A stretch of DNA of 64,000 nucleotides from Photobacterium damselae (GTDB lineage Bacteria > Pseudomonadota > Gammaproteobacteria > Enterobacterales > Vibrionaceae). Location: the NCBI RefSeq assembly GCF_003026815.1, contig NZ_PYOG01000016.1:28054-92053 (forward strand), in the 5' to 3' direction. The notes under the pieces are model-generated. The model was not told where the DNA came from. It worked only from the letters and a program-made list of their open reading frames with translations, and searched no databases. A program made the translations under genes and the position numbers. Positions 37,505 to 47,854 of the stretch are shown here, piece after piece (position 1 is the stretch's first letter; each line of letters begins with the position of its first letter).

Positions 37505-37960
37505 TTGACTAGTGAAAATAAAACACTGAATATCACAGAAATTCAACAACTTCTTCCACATCGTTACCCATTTTTGATGATCGATCGCGTGGTAAATTAC
37601 GAAGAAGGCAAAACTTTAACTGCGATCAAAAATGTGTCAATCAATGAACCTCAGTTCACTGGTCACTTTCCTAACATGCCTGTTTTCCCTGGTGTTCTTA
37701 TTCTAGAAGCAATGGCTCAAGCAACCGGCTTACTAGCATTTAAAACCTTTGGTGCACCAAAAGAAAACGAATTGTACTACTTTGCAAGTATCGATAACGC
37801 AAAATTCCGTAAACCTGTAATGCCAGGTGATCAGCTAGTTTTAGAAGTTGAGTTTCTAAAAGAGCGTCGCGGTATTGCGATGTTTAATGGCGTTGCTAAA
37901 GTTGATGGCGATGTTGTTTGTTCTGCTGAACTGAAATGTGCAAGACGAGAGTTCTCATGA
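37505..37960 (+). CDS. fabZ: (3R)-hydroxyacyl-[ACP] dehydratase FabZ
   Basis: 151 residues, the same as E. coli. Hot-dog fold with [14 protein letters not shown] (active-site His) and [20 protein letters not shown] (active-site Glu). It dehydrates hydroxyacyl-ACP in fatty-acid elongation and competes with LpxA/LpxD for substrate. The start is read as TTG at 37505 because an AGGA site lies eight bases upstream and the length then fits; the open frame runs back to 37439. Confidence 0.94.
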   Translation: MTSENKTLNITEIQQLLPHRYPFLMIDRVVNYEEGKTLTAIKNVSINEPQFTGHFPNMPVFPGVLILEAMAQATGLLAFKTFGAPKENELYYFASIDNAKFRKPVMPGDQLVLEVEFLKERRGIAMFNGVAKVDGDVVCSAELKCARREFS

Positions 37961-38745
37961 TCCACGAAACCGCAAATATCCACCCAACAGCTGTTATTGA
38001 AGATGGCGTTAAGATTGGTGCGAATGTAACGGTTGGCCCTTTCACTTATATTGCAACAAATGTTGAGATCGGTGATGGCACCGAAGTTATGTCACATGTT
38101 GTAATTAAAGGCCCGACAGTAATTGGTAAAGATAACCGTATCTTCCCATTTGCTATTGTTGGTGAAGAGTGCCAAGACAAGAAATTTCAAGGTGAACAGA
38201 CGCGCCTTGAAATCGGTGATCGTAATGTTATTCGTGAAAGCGTTCAGATCCACCGAGGTACGACACAAGATAAAGGCGTAACCGTTATTGGTGACGATAA
38301 CCTATTGTGTGTTGGTGCTCATATTGCACACGATGTGGTTGTTGGTAACAATACTCACATTGGTAACAACTCTATTTTAGGTGGCCATGTTACTGTTGAT
38401 GACTATGCTGGTGTTATGGCGTTATCAGCAGTGCACCCATTTTGTCGAGTGGGCGCATACAGTTATATTGGTGGTTGTTCTGCGGTTGTGCAAGATGTTC
38501 CACCGTATGTTCTTGCTCAAGGTAACCATGCGTCACCATTTGGTCTGAACTTAGTTGGCCTACAGCGTAATGGTTTTGAGAAAAAAGAGCTGCATGCTCT
38601 ACGTCGTGCCTATAAAGAAATTTATCGTTCAGGTAAAACGTTGGCTGAAGTGAAGCCAGTGCTAGAAGAGATGGCGCAAGAGTGGCCATCAGTGGCTCGT
38701 TTTATCGAAATTTTAGATAACTCAAGTCGCGGTATTATTCGCTAA
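37957..38745 (+). CDS. lpxA: UDP-N-acetylglucosamine acyltransferase LpxA
   Basis: 262 residues (E. coli 262). Left-handed beta-helix from [17 protein letters not shown], catalytic His in [20 protein letters not shown] (about 117-136), and a helical C-terminus. First step of lipid A synthesis. Its ATG overlaps the fabZ stop (ATGA), so translation is coupled. Confidence 0.97.
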   Translation: MIHETANIHPTAVIEDGVKIGANVTVGPFTYIATNVEIGDGTEVMSHVVIKGPTVIGKDNRIFPFAIVGEECQDKKFQGEQTRLEIGDRNVIRESVQIHRGTTQDKGVTVIGDDNLLCVGAHIAHDVVVGNNTHIGNNSILGGHVTVDDYAGVMALSAVHPFCRVGAYSYIGGCSAVVQDVPPYVLAQGNHASPFGLNLVGLQRNGFEKKELHALRRAYKEIYRSGKTLAEVKPVLEEMAQEWPSVARFIEILDNSSRGIIR

Positions 38746-39887
38746 TGACGAAACCACTTCGTATAGGAATTGTCGCCGGGGAAATCTCCGGCGATATTTT
38801 AGGTGCCGGATTTATTGAAGCGGTTAAAGCTCAATATCCAGATGCCGAATTTATTGGTGTTGCAGGGCCTAGAATGCAGGCTGCCGGCTGTCAGGCTCTT
38901 TTTGATATGGAAGAGCTGGCGGTAATGGGCATTGTTGAAGTGCTAGGTCGTCTGCCTCGTCTGTTTAAAATTAAAGTGGAGCTAGTTCGCTATTTTACAG
39001 ACAACCCACCGGATGTGTTTGTCGGTATTGATGCTCCTGACTTCAATTTGCGGCTTGAACGCGATCTTAAAGATCACGGCATTAAAACCGTTCATTACGT
39101 TAGTCCATCTGTTTGGGCTTGGCGACAGAAACGCATTTTTAAAATAGAGAAAGCGACGAATCTAGTGTTGGCTTTTCTGCCATTTGAAAAGGCGTTTTAC
39201 GATAAATTTAATGTTCCGTGTGAATTCATTGGCCATACCATGGCTGATGCAATTCCTTTTGAAACCGATAAATTGGCTGCTCGTCAATTACTCAATCTAG
39301 ATCCTAATCAGCGCTATCTGGCAGTATTACCCGGTAGCCGAGGTGGAGAAATGGAGCTCATTGCTCCGCCATTTATTGAGACTTGTCGCTTGTTGAAACA
39401 GCAACACCCTGATTTGGGTTTTGTGGTTGCCTTGGTAAATCAAAAGCGCCGAGAGCAGTTTGAGCAAGCGTGGCAAAGCATTGCTCCAGAGCTTGATTTT
39501 GTGTTAGTCGATGATACTGCACGAAATGTTATGATTGCCTCTGATGCGGTACTGCTTGCTTCGGGTACAGTTGCATTAGAGTGCATGTTGGTTAAGCGCC
39601 CAATGGTAGTGGGATATAAAGTGAAACCGTTAACCGCTTGGCTTGCGAAACGAATGCTTAAGACCAAGTATGTTTCATTGCCAAATATTTTAGCGGATAA
39701 AGAGCTGGTTCCTGAATTGCTGCAAGAAGAGTGTGAACCGGTCAAATTGGCTGAACAAGTGAATCGCTTTTTAGCTCAAGATAATTCAGACCTGATTGCA
39801 GAATTTAACCAAATGCATCAGTGGATTCGTTGTGATGCGGATAAACAAGCAGCACAAGCGGTGCTTAAATTAATAGATAAAGCGTAA
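38745..39887 (+). CDS. lpxB: Lipid-A-disaccharide synthase LpxB
   Basis: 380 residues (382 in E. coli). A GT19 glycosyltransferase, starting with [15 protein letters not shown] (about 8-22), then [14 protein letters not shown] (about 118-131) and [13 protein letters not shown] (about 194-206). It joins UDP-diacylglucosamine and lipid X at the inner membrane. Its start overlaps the lpxA stop by one base. Confidence 0.97.
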   Translation: MTKPLRIGIVAGEISGDILGAGFIEAVKAQYPDAEFIGVAGPRMQAAGCQALFDMEELAVMGIVEVLGRLPRLFKIKVELVRYFTDNPPDVFVGIDAPDFNLRLERDLKDHGIKTVHYVSPSVWAWRQKRIFKIEKATNLVLAFLPFEKAFYDKFNVPCEFIGHTMADAIPFETDKLAARQLLNLDPNQRYLAVLPGSRGGEMELIAPPFIETCRLLKQQHPDLGFVVALVNQKRREQFEQAWQSIAPELDFVLVDDTARNVMIASDAVLLASGTVALECMLVKRPMVVGYKVKPLTAWLAKRMLKTKYVSLPNILADKELVPELLQEECEPVKLAEQVNRFLAQDNSDLIAEFNQMHQWIRCDADKQAAQAVLKLIDKA

Positions 39888-39892
39888 TCGTA

Positions 39893-40498
39893 ATGACAAA
39901 AGAACTAGAGCCATTTGTATATCCAGAAGCGAACCTGATTGCTGGCGTAGACGAAGTGGGTCGAGGGCCCTTAGTTGGCGCAGTAGTTACCGCCGCTGTG
40001 ATTTTAGATCCCAATAACCCAATTGAAGGGCTAACAGATTCTAAAAAATTATCAGAAAAAAAACGTAACGCACTATTTGATGAAATCAAAGAAAAAGCGT
40101 TGGCATGGTCGTTAGGTCGCTGTGAAGCTGATGAAATCGATGAGCTCAATATTTTACAAGCGACAATGGTGGCTATGCAGCGTGCTGTCGCTGGATTGAA
40201 TATTACTCCTGATTTTGTGTTGATTGATGGGAATAAGACTCCTGAATTACCGATGGCAGCACAGGCTGTTGTGAAAGGGGATTTGCGAGTTGCTGAGATC
40301 AGTGCTGCTTCTATTTTAGCCAAAGTAACACGAGATCGTGAAATGGATGAGTTGGATGCTCAATATCCTCAATTTGGTTTTGCCAAACATAAAGGATACC
40401 CAACTAAGGCGCACTTTGCTGCCCTTGAAGAGCATGGCGTTATCGAACAACACCGCAAAAGCTTTAAGCCTGTTAAGCGTATTTTAGGTCTCGATTAA
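39893..40498 (+). CDS. rnhB: Ribonuclease HII
   Basis: 201 residues (198 in E. coli). The catalytic acidic residues are in [17 protein letters not shown] (about 17-33), [13 protein letters not shown] (about 105-117) and [12 protein letters not shown] (about 144-155). It cuts RNA in RNA-DNA hybrids, including single ribonucleotides in DNA. It lies five bases after lpxB and is followed by a hairpin terminator before dnaE. Confidence 0.96.
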   Translation: MTKELEPFVYPEANLIAGVDEVGRGPLVGAVVTAAVILDPNNPIEGLTDSKKLSEKKRNALFDEIKEKALAWSLGRCEADEIDELNILQATMVAMQRAVAGLNITPDFVLIDGNKTPELPMAAQAVVKGDLRVAEISAASILAKVTRDREMDELDAQYPQFGFAKHKGYPTKAHFAALEEHGVIEQHRKSFKPVKRILGLD

Positions 40499-40507
40499 GC
40501 ACTCCTT

Positions 40508-40545
40508 GCCGCAAGACACGGTATCCTTGCGGCTATTTCTTCTTA
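40508..40545 (+). terminator. Probable terminator after rnhB
   Basis: A stem GCCGCAAG/CTTGCGGC with a 10-base loop is followed by TATTTCTTCTT. Confidence 0.7.
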
Positions 40546-40615
40546 TACCATCCATAGATTACGCATTCTCAGGTATAATCTTTCCCATTATGTAACAAAA
40601 CTGATTTAGGTCATC

Positions 40616-43600
40616 ATGGCAGAACCACGTTTTATTCACCTTCGAGTACACAGTGATTTCTCGATGATAGATGGTCTGGCGAAAGTCAAACCGATTATCA
40701 AAAAAGCCTCTGAACTTCAGATGCCAGCCCTGGCTATAACTGACTTTACTAACTTATGTGGTTTAGTGAAGTTCTATTATGCTGCGCATGATGCGGGCAT
40801 TAAGCCAATTATCGGCGCTGACTTTAAGGTTCAGAGTGAAGAGTTAGGTGATGAACTTTTTGATTTAACAATCCTTGCTGCTAATAACGAGGGTTATAAA
40901 AACTTAACTCTACTTATTTCAGAAGCTTATCAACGTGGTCATGTTCAACATCAACCTGTGATTGATAAAGAGTGGTTGATTAAGCATAAAGATGGCTTAA
41001 TTCTTTTATCAGGTGGTAAAACCGGTGATGTTGGTAAAGCTCTGCTCAAAGGTAACCAGAATATGGTTGAGCAGTGTGTGGCGTTTTATCAGACTTATTT
41101 CTCAGACAGTTACTACCTTGAATTAGTACGAACTGGCCGTCCAGATGAAGAGGCGTATTTGCATTTTGCTATTGAATTAGCAGAAAAAGCACAATTACCT
41201 GTTGTCGCAACCAATGATGTTCGATTATTGTCGGCTGATCAATTTGAAGCTCATGAAATTCGAGTTGCAATTCACGATGGTTACACGCTAGCCGATCCGA
41301 ACCGCCCTAAAAATTACAGTGCTCAACAGTATCTTCGTAGTGAAGAAGAGATGTGTGAGCTATTTGCTGATATTCCAGAAGCGCTTGAAAATAGCGTCGA
41401 AATAGCTAAGCGTTGTAATGTTACAGTACGTCTTGGTGAATACTTCCTGCCTAACTTTCCAACAGGAGAGCTAAGCACAGAAGACTTCCTGGTTGTGAAG
41501 TCAAAAGAAGGCTTAGAAGAGCGTTTAGAGTTTCTTTTCCCAGATCCTGATATTCGTGCTGAGCGCCGTCCTGAATATGATGAGCGTTTGGAGGTTGAAC
41601 TGGAAGTGATTAACCAAATGGGGTTCCCCGGTTACTTCTTGATCGTAATGGAGTTCATCCAATGGTCAAAAGATAATGGGGTACCAGTAGGTCCAGGTCG
41701 TGGTTCAGGTGCGGGCTCTTTAGTGGCTTATGCGCTTAAGATCACTGACCTTGATCCACTTGAATTTGATTTGCTGTTCGAACGATTTCTAAACCCAGAA
41801 CGTGTATCCATGCCCGATTTCGACGTCGATTTCTGTATGGATAAGCGTGATCAGGTTATCGATCACGTCGCGGATATGTATGGTCGAGATGCGGTATCTC
41901 AGATTATCACCTTTGGTACTATGGCGGCGAAGGCGGTAATTCGAGATGTAGGTCGTGTTCTTGGGCACCCATACGGCTTTGTTGATCGTATTTCAAAGCT
42001 AGTACCAGCAGAACCGGGTATGACGCTGGCAAAAGCATTTGATGCCGAACCTCAACTGCAACAGTCTTATGATTCTGATGAAGAAGTCAAAGATCTGATT
42101 GATATGTGTCGTATCCTTGAAGGTGTGACTCGAAACGCAGGTAAGCACGCAGGTGGTGTGGTTATCTCACCAACGACCATTACAGATTTTGCTCCACTGT
42201 ATTGTGATGCAGAAGGTCATCATCCAGTTACCCAATTTGATAAGAATGACGTTGAAAGTGCAGGTCTAGTTAAATTTGACTTTTTGGGTCTACGAACATT
42301 AACCATCATTGACTGGGCATTGGGTATGATCAACCCACGCCTAGAAGCCCAAGGTGAAGACCCAGTTAATATTGCAGCAATTCCAATGGCGGATCAGAAG
42401 TCATTTACTATGCTGCAGCGTTCAGAAACTACCGCGGTGTTCCAGCTTGAATCTCGTGGTATGAAAGATCTGATCAAGCGTCTTCAACCTGACTGTTTCG
42501 AGGATATGATCGCACTTGTGGCCTTGTTCCGTCCTGGTCCTTTGCAATCGGGCATGGTAGATAACTTTATTGACCGTAAGCATGGTCGAGAAGCGGTCTC
42601 TTATCCTGATGAAAAGTGGCAACATGAGTCACTAAAAGACATTCTAGATCCAACCTATGGCATCATCTTGTATCAAGAACAGGTAATGCAGATTGCGCAG
42701 GTCTTGGCTGGTTATACTCTTGGTGGCGCCGATATGCTTCGTCGTGCGATGGGTAAGAAAAAACCAGAAGAGATGGCGAAACAGCGTGCTGTTTTTGAAG
42801 CTGGTGCGATTAAGAATGGCGTCGATGGCGAACTGTCGATGAAGATCTTTGACCTGGTAGAGAAATTTGCCGGTTATGGTTTTAACAAATCTCACTCAGC
42901 AGCTTATGCTTTGGTTTCTTATCAAACCTTGTGGCTAAAAGCGCATTATCCAGCTGAATTTATGGCTGCGGTAATGACTGCGGATATGGATAATACCGAT
43001 AAGATCATTGGCTTGGTTGATGAATGTCACCGTATGAAGCTAAAACTTCTGCCGCCAGATGTAAATAAAGGCTTATATCGATTCAACGTTGATGACCAAG
43101 GTGCCATTGTTTATGGTATTGGCGCAGTAAAAGGTGTTGGTGAAGGACCGATTGAAAACATCATTGCAGCACGTGAAGCGGGTGGGCACTTTAAAGATTT
43201 ATTTGATTTCTGTGCTCGCATCGATACTAAAAAAGTGAACAAACGTGTTCTTGAGCGTCTAATAAAATCAGGAGCAATGGATCGATTAGGGCCGAACCGA
43301 GCTTCCATGATGGCTTCGCTTGATGATGCTATTCGAGCCGCCAGTCAGCACCACCAAGCAGAAGCATTTGGTCAAACTGATATGTTTGGCGTGCTGACTG
43401 AAGCTCCTGAAGAGGTTGAACACAAATACGCAAATATTCCAGAATGGCCAGATAAAGTTTGGTTGGAAGGCGAGCGAGAGACTTTAGGACTATACCTAAC
43501 TGGTCACCCTATTAATTCGTATCTATCGGAGCTGAAGCACTATACGACTTGGCGTTTGAAAGATGCCCAGCCAACTCGTCGCGATGGGGCGGCAACGGTT

Positions 43601-44095
43601 GCAGGTCTGGTGATAGCAGCTCGTGTGATGACGACTAAGCGTGGAACGAGAATTGGACTTTTAACCTTAGATGATCGTTCAGGTCGAATGGAAGTCATGT
43701 TATTCTCTGAGGCGTTAGAACGTTATCTTGATTTGATTGAAACTGACCGAATTGTTGTTGTAACCGGACAGGTCAGCTTTGATGATTACAACGGGGGACT
43801 TAGAATGTCTGCCCGTGAAGTGCTCGATATTTCCGATGCACGTGAAAAACATTTGCGGGGATTAGCCATTTCGGTAACCGAACAGCAAATTGACGACAAA
43901 TTTTTTGCCCGTTTCAGTGAAATACTGGAACCACACAAAGCAGGAACTGTACCTGTTAATGTGTATTATCAGCGCTCGAATGCCCGTGCCAAACTTACTT
44001 TAGGAACAGAGTGGCGTATTACGCCTGCCGATCAATTGATATCGGATCTAAAAATCCTACTGGGTGAGAAGCAGGTCGAGCTTGAGTTTAATTAA
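40616..44095 (+). CDS. dnaE: DNA polymerase III alpha subunit
   Basis: 1159 residues (1160 in E. coli). An N-terminal PHP domain ([16 protein letters not shown]) is followed by the polymerase core, with [14 protein letters not shown] (about 361-374) and the catalytic aspartates in [15 protein letters not shown] (about 399-413). A helix-hairpin-helix and beta-clamp-binding tail region and an OB domain ([15 protein letters not shown], near 995) complete it. It is the replicative polymerase. It has a 117-base leader and is followed by accA. Confidence 0.98.
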   Translation: MAEPRFIHLRVHSDFSMIDGLAKVKPIIKKASELQMPALAITDFTNLCGLVKFYYAAHDAGIKPIIGADFKVQSEELGDELFDLTILAANNEGYKNLTLLISEAYQRGHVQHQPVIDKEWLIKHKDGLILLSGGKTGDVGKALLKGNQNMVEQCVAFYQTYFSDSYYLELVRTGRPDEEAYLHFAIELAEKAQLPVVATNDVRLLSADQFEAHEIRVAIHDGYTLADPNRPKNYSAQQYLRSEEEMCELFADIPEALENSVEIAKRCNVTVRLGEYFLPNFPTGELSTEDFLVVKSKEGLEERLEFLFPDPDIRAERRPEYDERLEVELEVINQMGFPGYFLIVMEFIQWSKDNGVPVGPGRGSGAGSLVAYALKITDLDPLEFDLLFERFLNPERVSMPDFDVDFCMDKRDQVIDHVADMYGRDAVSQIITFGTMAAKAVIRDVGRVLGHPYGFVDRISKLVPAEPGMTLAKAFDAEPQLQQSYDSDEEVKDLIDMCRILEGVTRNAGKHAGGVVISPTTITDFAPLYCDAEGHHPVTQFDKNDVESAGLVKFDFLGLRTLTIIDWALGMINPRLEAQGEDPVNIAAIPMADQKSFTMLQRSETTAVFQLESRGMKDLIKRLQPDCFEDMIALVALFRPGPLQSGMVDNFIDRKHGREAVSYPDEKWQHESLKDILDPTYGIILYQEQVMQIAQVLAGYTLGGADMLRRAMGKKKPEEMAKQRAVFEAGAIKNGVDGELSMKIFDLVEKFAGYGFNKSHSAAYALVSYQTLWLKAHYPAEFMAAVMTADMDNTDKIIGLVDECHRMKLKLLPPDVNKGLYRFNVDDQGAIVYGIGAVKGVGEGPIENIIAAREAGGHFKDLFDFCARIDTKKVNKRVLERLIKSGAMDRLGPNRASMMASLDDAIRAASQHHQAEAFGQTDMFGVLTEAPEEVEHKYANIPEWPDKVWLEGERETLGLYLTGHPINSYLSELKHYTTWRLKDAQPTRRDGAATVAGLVIAARVMTTKRGTRIGLLTLDDRSGRMEVMLFSEALERYLDLIETDRIVVVTGQVSFDDYNGGLRMSAREVLDISDAREKHLRGLAISVTEQQIDDKFFARFSEILEPHKAGTVPVNVYYQRSNARAKLTLGTEWRITPADQLISDLKILLGEKQVELEFN

Positions 44096-44160
44096 TTTAG
44101 CTTATAGGGCTTGTCTAGTGGTAGGCTAGAGGGTCCATAAGCAAAAGGATTTAAAGTGGT

Positions 44161-45120
44161 ATGAGCCTGAACTTCCTTGATTTTGAACAACCGATTGCAG
44201 AACTAGAAGCAAAAATTGAAGCATTACGTGATGTCTCTCGTCGCGAAGGCTCTGAGTCTGTTGATCTTGAAAAAGAAATTGCATCACTAGAAAAGAAGAG
44301 CCTTGAGCTAACAACAAAGATTTTTGGTGATCTTGGCGCATGGCAGGTGGCACAACTCGCTCGCCACCCACAGCGCCCATATACGCTTGATTATGTTGAA
44401 CACATGTTTGATGAGTTCGATGAACTAGCTGGTGACCGTGCTTTTGCTGATGATAAAGCATTAGTAGGCGGTATTGCACGTTTAGATGGTCGTCCTGTGA
44501 TGGTCATTGGCCACCAAAAGGGTCGTGGAACAAAAGAGAAGGTACTGCGTAACTTTGGTATGCCAAAGCCAGAAGGTTACCGTAAAGCCCTACGCCTAAT
44601 GAAAATGGCAGAGCGCTTTAAGATGCCAATTATTACCTTTATTGATACAGCGGGCGCATACCCAGGTGTTGGTGCAGAAGAGCGCGGACAATCTGAAGCG
44701 ATTGCAACTAACTTAAAAGTGATGGCTGGCCTAAAAGTGCCTGTTATTTGTAACGTTGTTGGTGAAGGCGGTTCGGGTGGTGCATTAGCCATCGGCGTAG
44801 GTGACTGCGTAAACATGCTGCAATACTCTACTTATTCGGTTATCTCACCAGAAGGTTGTGCTTCTATCTTATGGCGTGATTCAGATAAAGCACCACAAGC
44901 TGCTGAAGCTATGGGGATGACGGCACAACGTCTCAAAGAGCTTGAGCTAATCGATAACATTGTTGATGAGCCGTTAGGTGGTGCTCACCGTAATGTTGCT
45001 ATGATGTCTGATAATCTAAAAGCTCAAATTGTGGCTAAATTAGAAGAGTTAGATCAGCTAGATACTGAAGAGTTATTAGAGCGTCGTTATCAGCGCCTAA
45101 TGAGCTATGGTTACTGTTAA
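44161..45120 (+). CDS. accA: Acetyl-CoA carboxylase carboxyltransferase alpha subunit
   Basis: 319 residues, the same as E. coli. Crotonase-like fold with [23 protein letters not shown] (about 160-182) and [16 protein letters not shown] (about 200-215). With AccD it transfers carboxyl from biotin to acetyl-CoA, the committed step of fatty-acid synthesis. It sits right after dnaE as in E. coli and ends at a terminator. Confidence 0.97.
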   Translation: MSLNFLDFEQPIAELEAKIEALRDVSRREGSESVDLEKEIASLEKKSLELTTKIFGDLGAWQVAQLARHPQRPYTLDYVEHMFDEFDELAGDRAFADDKALVGGIARLDGRPVMVIGHQKGRGTKEKVLRNFGMPKPEGYRKALRLMKMAERFKMPIITFIDTAGAYPGVGAEERGQSEAIATNLKVMAGLKVPVICNVVGEGGSGGALAIGVGDCVNMLQYSTYSVISPEGCASILWRDSDKAPQAAEAMGMTAQRLKELELIDNIVDEPLGGAHRNVAMMSDNLKAQIVAKLEELDQLDTEELLERRYQRLMSYGYC

Positions 45121-45157
45121 TCATAGGCTTTTAACCAAATAAAAGTATCAATAATGA

Positions 45158-45184
45158 AAGGATAGCGAGAGCTGTCCTTTTTTA
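45158..45184 (+). terminator. Intrinsic terminator of accA
   Basis: A stem AAGGATAGC/GCTGTCCTT (one G-U pair) with a GAGA loop is followed by TTTTATT. Confidence 0.85.
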
Positions 45185-45280
45185 TTGGCTAGATTTCTAT
45201 CAACCGAGAGCCTGCTTGGGCATCAGTACCATTTGGGTATATACTCAAAAGCCGTTGTTGCATTTAACTGTCTAACTATC

Positions 45281-46588
45281 ATGCTGTATCCCTCTTTTGC
45301 TCAGACCTTATTAGCCTATCCCCATCACTCAAAGCGGTTGATTATTGCTTTTAGTGGCGGCGTTGATTCTCGGGTTCTCCTTGAATTAGTGGCTCGTTTT
45401 ATTGCAGAACATCCAGACTATCAAGCTCATGCTGTGTATGTTCATCATGGGCTAAGTGCTCATGCGGATGAGTGGGGAATAAAGTGTCAACGGTGGGCTG
45501 AGTCTTATGGTATCTCATTTACGCTTGAACGTGTTCAGTTAGAGACAGGAGCGCGAGTAAGTATTGAACAAGTGGCTCGACAAGCTCGTTATCATGCTTT
45601 ATCTACCCATATGAATTTGGGCGATATTTTGTTAACTGCGCAACATGCTGATGATCAAATTGAAACGTTTATGTTGGCTCTTAAGCGCGGAAGTGGTCCA
45701 ACCGGACTTGCCGCGATGCCACAGTGGCAGAGGTTTGTGCTGGGTTTTCATGCCAGACCATTATTGACGACTCGTCGAGCTGAGATTGTTCAGTTTGCTC
45801 TCGATCATCAGCTCGATTGGGTCGAAGATGAAAGTAATCAAGATACTCGTTATGATCGTAATTTTCTTCGCCACCAAATCGTACCTGAATTAGAACAACG
45901 TTGGCCAGGGGTGGTTGCGGCAGTCAGTCGCAGCGCTCAATTATGTGGTGAACAAGAAGAGTTACTAGCCGAATTGTTAGGGCAAACACTTAACCAAGCG
46001 ATTCAGAGTGATAAAAGCTTGTTATTACCATCGCCTTGCAGTAAATCTCTAGGTTTTGCTTTGATTCGCCAATGGTTAAAATCGTTAGCCGTTGTTATGC
46101 CATCTCTTGCACAGTTACAACAAATTTGGTCTTCTGTAGTGCATGCTAAAGAAGATGCTAATCCGAAATTGTGTTGGAGCCAATATGAAATACGACGTTA
46201 TCAAGGTCGTTTGTATGTCTTAGAGCAGTGGGATGATATTAGTTCATGGCAGCAAACAATAGCACTAGATCAAACTTATCAACTGCCACAAAATTTAGGA
46301 AAGCTAACCTTAACCTTGCAAGGTGAAAAAGCCTTATTAAGACAGCCTAAACCTGATGAGACAGTTTCAGTTCGCTTTCATTATCAAGGGGATGCCATTA
46401 AACCTCTAGGTCGCAGCGGTAGTCGAAAAATCAAAAAACTGTACCAAGAGTATCAAGTACCAAGTTGGATGAGAAACCGAACGCCTCTGATTTTTTATAA
46501 TGACAAATTAGCTGCCGCGGTTGGTATCTTTGTTGTTGCTGAATTTTCCGGGACGGATATCACGATAACATTAGAAAATGAGTTTTGA
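45281..46588 (+). CDS. tilS: tRNA(Ile)-lysidine synthase TilS
   Basis: 435 residues (432 in E. coli). The PP-loop ATP site LIIAFSGGVDSRVLLEL is at about 18-34. Other motifs are the family-specific HADDQIETFMLALKRGSG (about 122-139) and the RNA-recognition region ESNQDTRYDRNFLRHQIVP. It converts cytidine 34 of the CAU-anticodon isoleucine tRNA to lysidine, an essential step. ATG at 45281 gives the normal length; an in-frame extension to 45185 overlaps the accA terminator and is unlikely. Confidence 0.95.
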   Translation: MLYPSFAQTLLAYPHHSKRLIIAFSGGVDSRVLLELVARFIAEHPDYQAHAVYVHHGLSAHADEWGIKCQRWAESYGISFTLERVQLETGARVSIEQVARQARYHALSTHMNLGDILLTAQHADDQIETFMLALKRGSGPTGLAAMPQWQRFVLGFHARPLLTTRRAEIVQFALDHQLDWVEDESNQDTRYDRNFLRHQIVPELEQRWPGVVAAVSRSAQLCGEQEELLAELLGQTLNQAIQSDKSLLLPSPCSKSLGFALIRQWLKSLAVVMPSLAQLQQIWSSVVHAKEDANPKLCWSQYEIRRYQGRLYVLEQWDDISSWQQTIALDQTYQLPQNLGKLTLTLQGEKALLRQPKPDETVSVRFHYQGDAIKPLGRSGSRKIKKLYQEYQVPSWMRNRTPLIFYNDKLAAAVGIFVVAEFSGTDITITLENEF

Positions 46589-46739
46589 GCCATATTTGTC
46601 GATTAACTCACATTGTTAATATGTGACTAGTGACCTATCACACAAAGTTATATTTTGGCTGTATGTGTTTTTTCGATCTTAGCTAAAAATTGCCTTCCAT
46701 TTTTATGTCCAATTATGGGCAATATATAGAGGAAGGTGC

Positions 46740-47651
46740 ATGAGAATTGGCGTCTTATATGGTGGCGATTCCAGTGAACGTGAGGTGTCATTGAAATCTG
46801 GAACTCGAATCATAGCGGCAATTGAATCATTAGGGCATGAGGCCATTCATTTAGATCCTCGCTATATTGATTTATCAATGCTTGGGTTCTACAAACTGGA
46901 TAAAGTCTTCATTGCCTTACATGGTGGCATGGGAGAAAGTGGCCATGTCCAATCTTTATTAGATATTCTACAAATTCCTTATATTGGCAGCGGCGTACTG
47001 GCTTCTGCTATTTCTCTTAATAAATTAAAAACCAAAGAAATTTGGCAAGCAAATGGCCTTATCACTGCGCCTTGGGTTTTAGTCCAAAAAACGATGCCGC
47101 AAGTGGATATTATGGCCCTTTGTTCTGAGCTTACTTTCCCTGTTGTGGTGAAACCTTTAAATCAAGGGTGCAGTATTGGTGTTGCAAAAGCTGACAATGA
47201 GGTTCAGCTATGGGATGCGCTATTAGCGGCCTTTGAATACGATACTGAGGTTTTGGTTGAGCAGTTTATTGTTGGCCGAGAATATACCTGCGCTGTGTTA
47301 AATGGCGAGGCTCTACCTGTTGTTCAAATTTGCTCTGAAGAATTTTTTGACTGGAATGCCAAATTTGGTACTCAGAGTGCAACTTATCACTGCCCATCGG
47401 ACTTAACTGCGATTGAAGAACAAACAATGCAAGAGACAATACTGGCTGCTTATCAAGCATTAGGCTGCCGAGGTTGGGGCCGCATTGATGTGTTACTAAC
47501 AGAGCATAATGACGTCTACTTAATTGAGATGAATACCATCCCAGGTATGACAGAGCGCAGTGTATTTCCAATGGCAGCCGCTCAAGTAGGGCTAAGCTAT
47601 GAGGCATTGATTGAACAATTATTAGATCACGCTCAATTCGATACATTTTAA
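46740..47651 (+). CDS. ddl: D-alanine--D-alanine ligase (stand-alone copy)
   Basis: 303 residues, close to DdlB (306 in E. coli). ATP-grasp ligase with GVLYGGDSSEREVSLKSG at the N-terminus (catalytic Glu), HGGMGESGHVQSLLDIL (about 61-77), VVVKPLNQGCSIGV (about 136-149) and the metal-site EMNTIPGMTERS (about 262-273). It joins two D-alanines for peptidoglycan. It is outside any mur cluster, so the genome probably has another ddl in the mur operon. A strong GAGGAAGG site precedes ATG. Confidence 0.93.
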   Translation: MRIGVLYGGDSSEREVSLKSGTRIIAAIESLGHEAIHLDPRYIDLSMLGFYKLDKVFIALHGGMGESGHVQSLLDILQIPYIGSGVLASAISLNKLKTKEIWQANGLITAPWVLVQKTMPQVDIMALCSELTFPVVVKPLNQGCSIGVAKADNEVQLWDALLAAFEYDTEVLVEQFIVGREYTCAVLNGEALPVVQICSEEFFDWNAKFGTQSATYHCPSDLTAIEEQTMQETILAAYQALGCRGWGRIDVLLTEHNDVYLIEMNTIPGMTERSVFPMAAAQVGLSYEALIEQLLDHAQFDTF

Positions 47652-47666
47652 AGTGTAAGCGTTTAT

Positions 47667-47705
47667 AAAACACCACGAGTAGCTTATCTAACGTGGTGTT
47701 TTTTT
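47667..47705 (+). terminator. Intrinsic terminator of ddl
   Basis: A stem AACACCACG/CGTGGTGTT with a 14-base loop is followed by TTTTT. Confidence 0.85.
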
Positions 47706-47774
47706 ATGCTTAAAAATCATGAATGGTTAACGTATTTTTTTGTTCTGCGCTCTTTTGCTGTTTTTTTACTCTGC

Positions 47775-47833
47775 TTGGCAATTTTTTATTGCGACATTAT
47801 ATAAAACATATTAGTGTACTAGTCTACTGATAC
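47775..47833 (+). promoter_or_regulatory. Promoter and TrpR-type operator of the permease gene
   Basis: TTGGCA (47775-47780) and TATATA (47798-47803), 17 bases apart, make a good sigma-70 promoter. The expected start region is followed at 47816-47833 by GTACTAGTCTACTGATAC, which resembles the TrpR operator family (half-site GTACTAG) and especially the E. coli mtr operator as I recall it. Repression by TrpR with tryptophan is inferred. Confidence 0.65.
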
Positions 47834-47854
47834 AGAGAGTCGTAAGGAGTTATC

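Noticed and set aside
39865..40323. 152-residue minus-strand frame opposite rnhB
   Set aside because: Antisense to a highly conserved gene, with low-complexity Ser/Thr/Ala content typical of shadow frames.
47266..47676. 136-residue minus-strand frame opposite ddl
   Set aside because: Begins within the ddl terminator region and is antisense to conserved ATP-grasp motifs.
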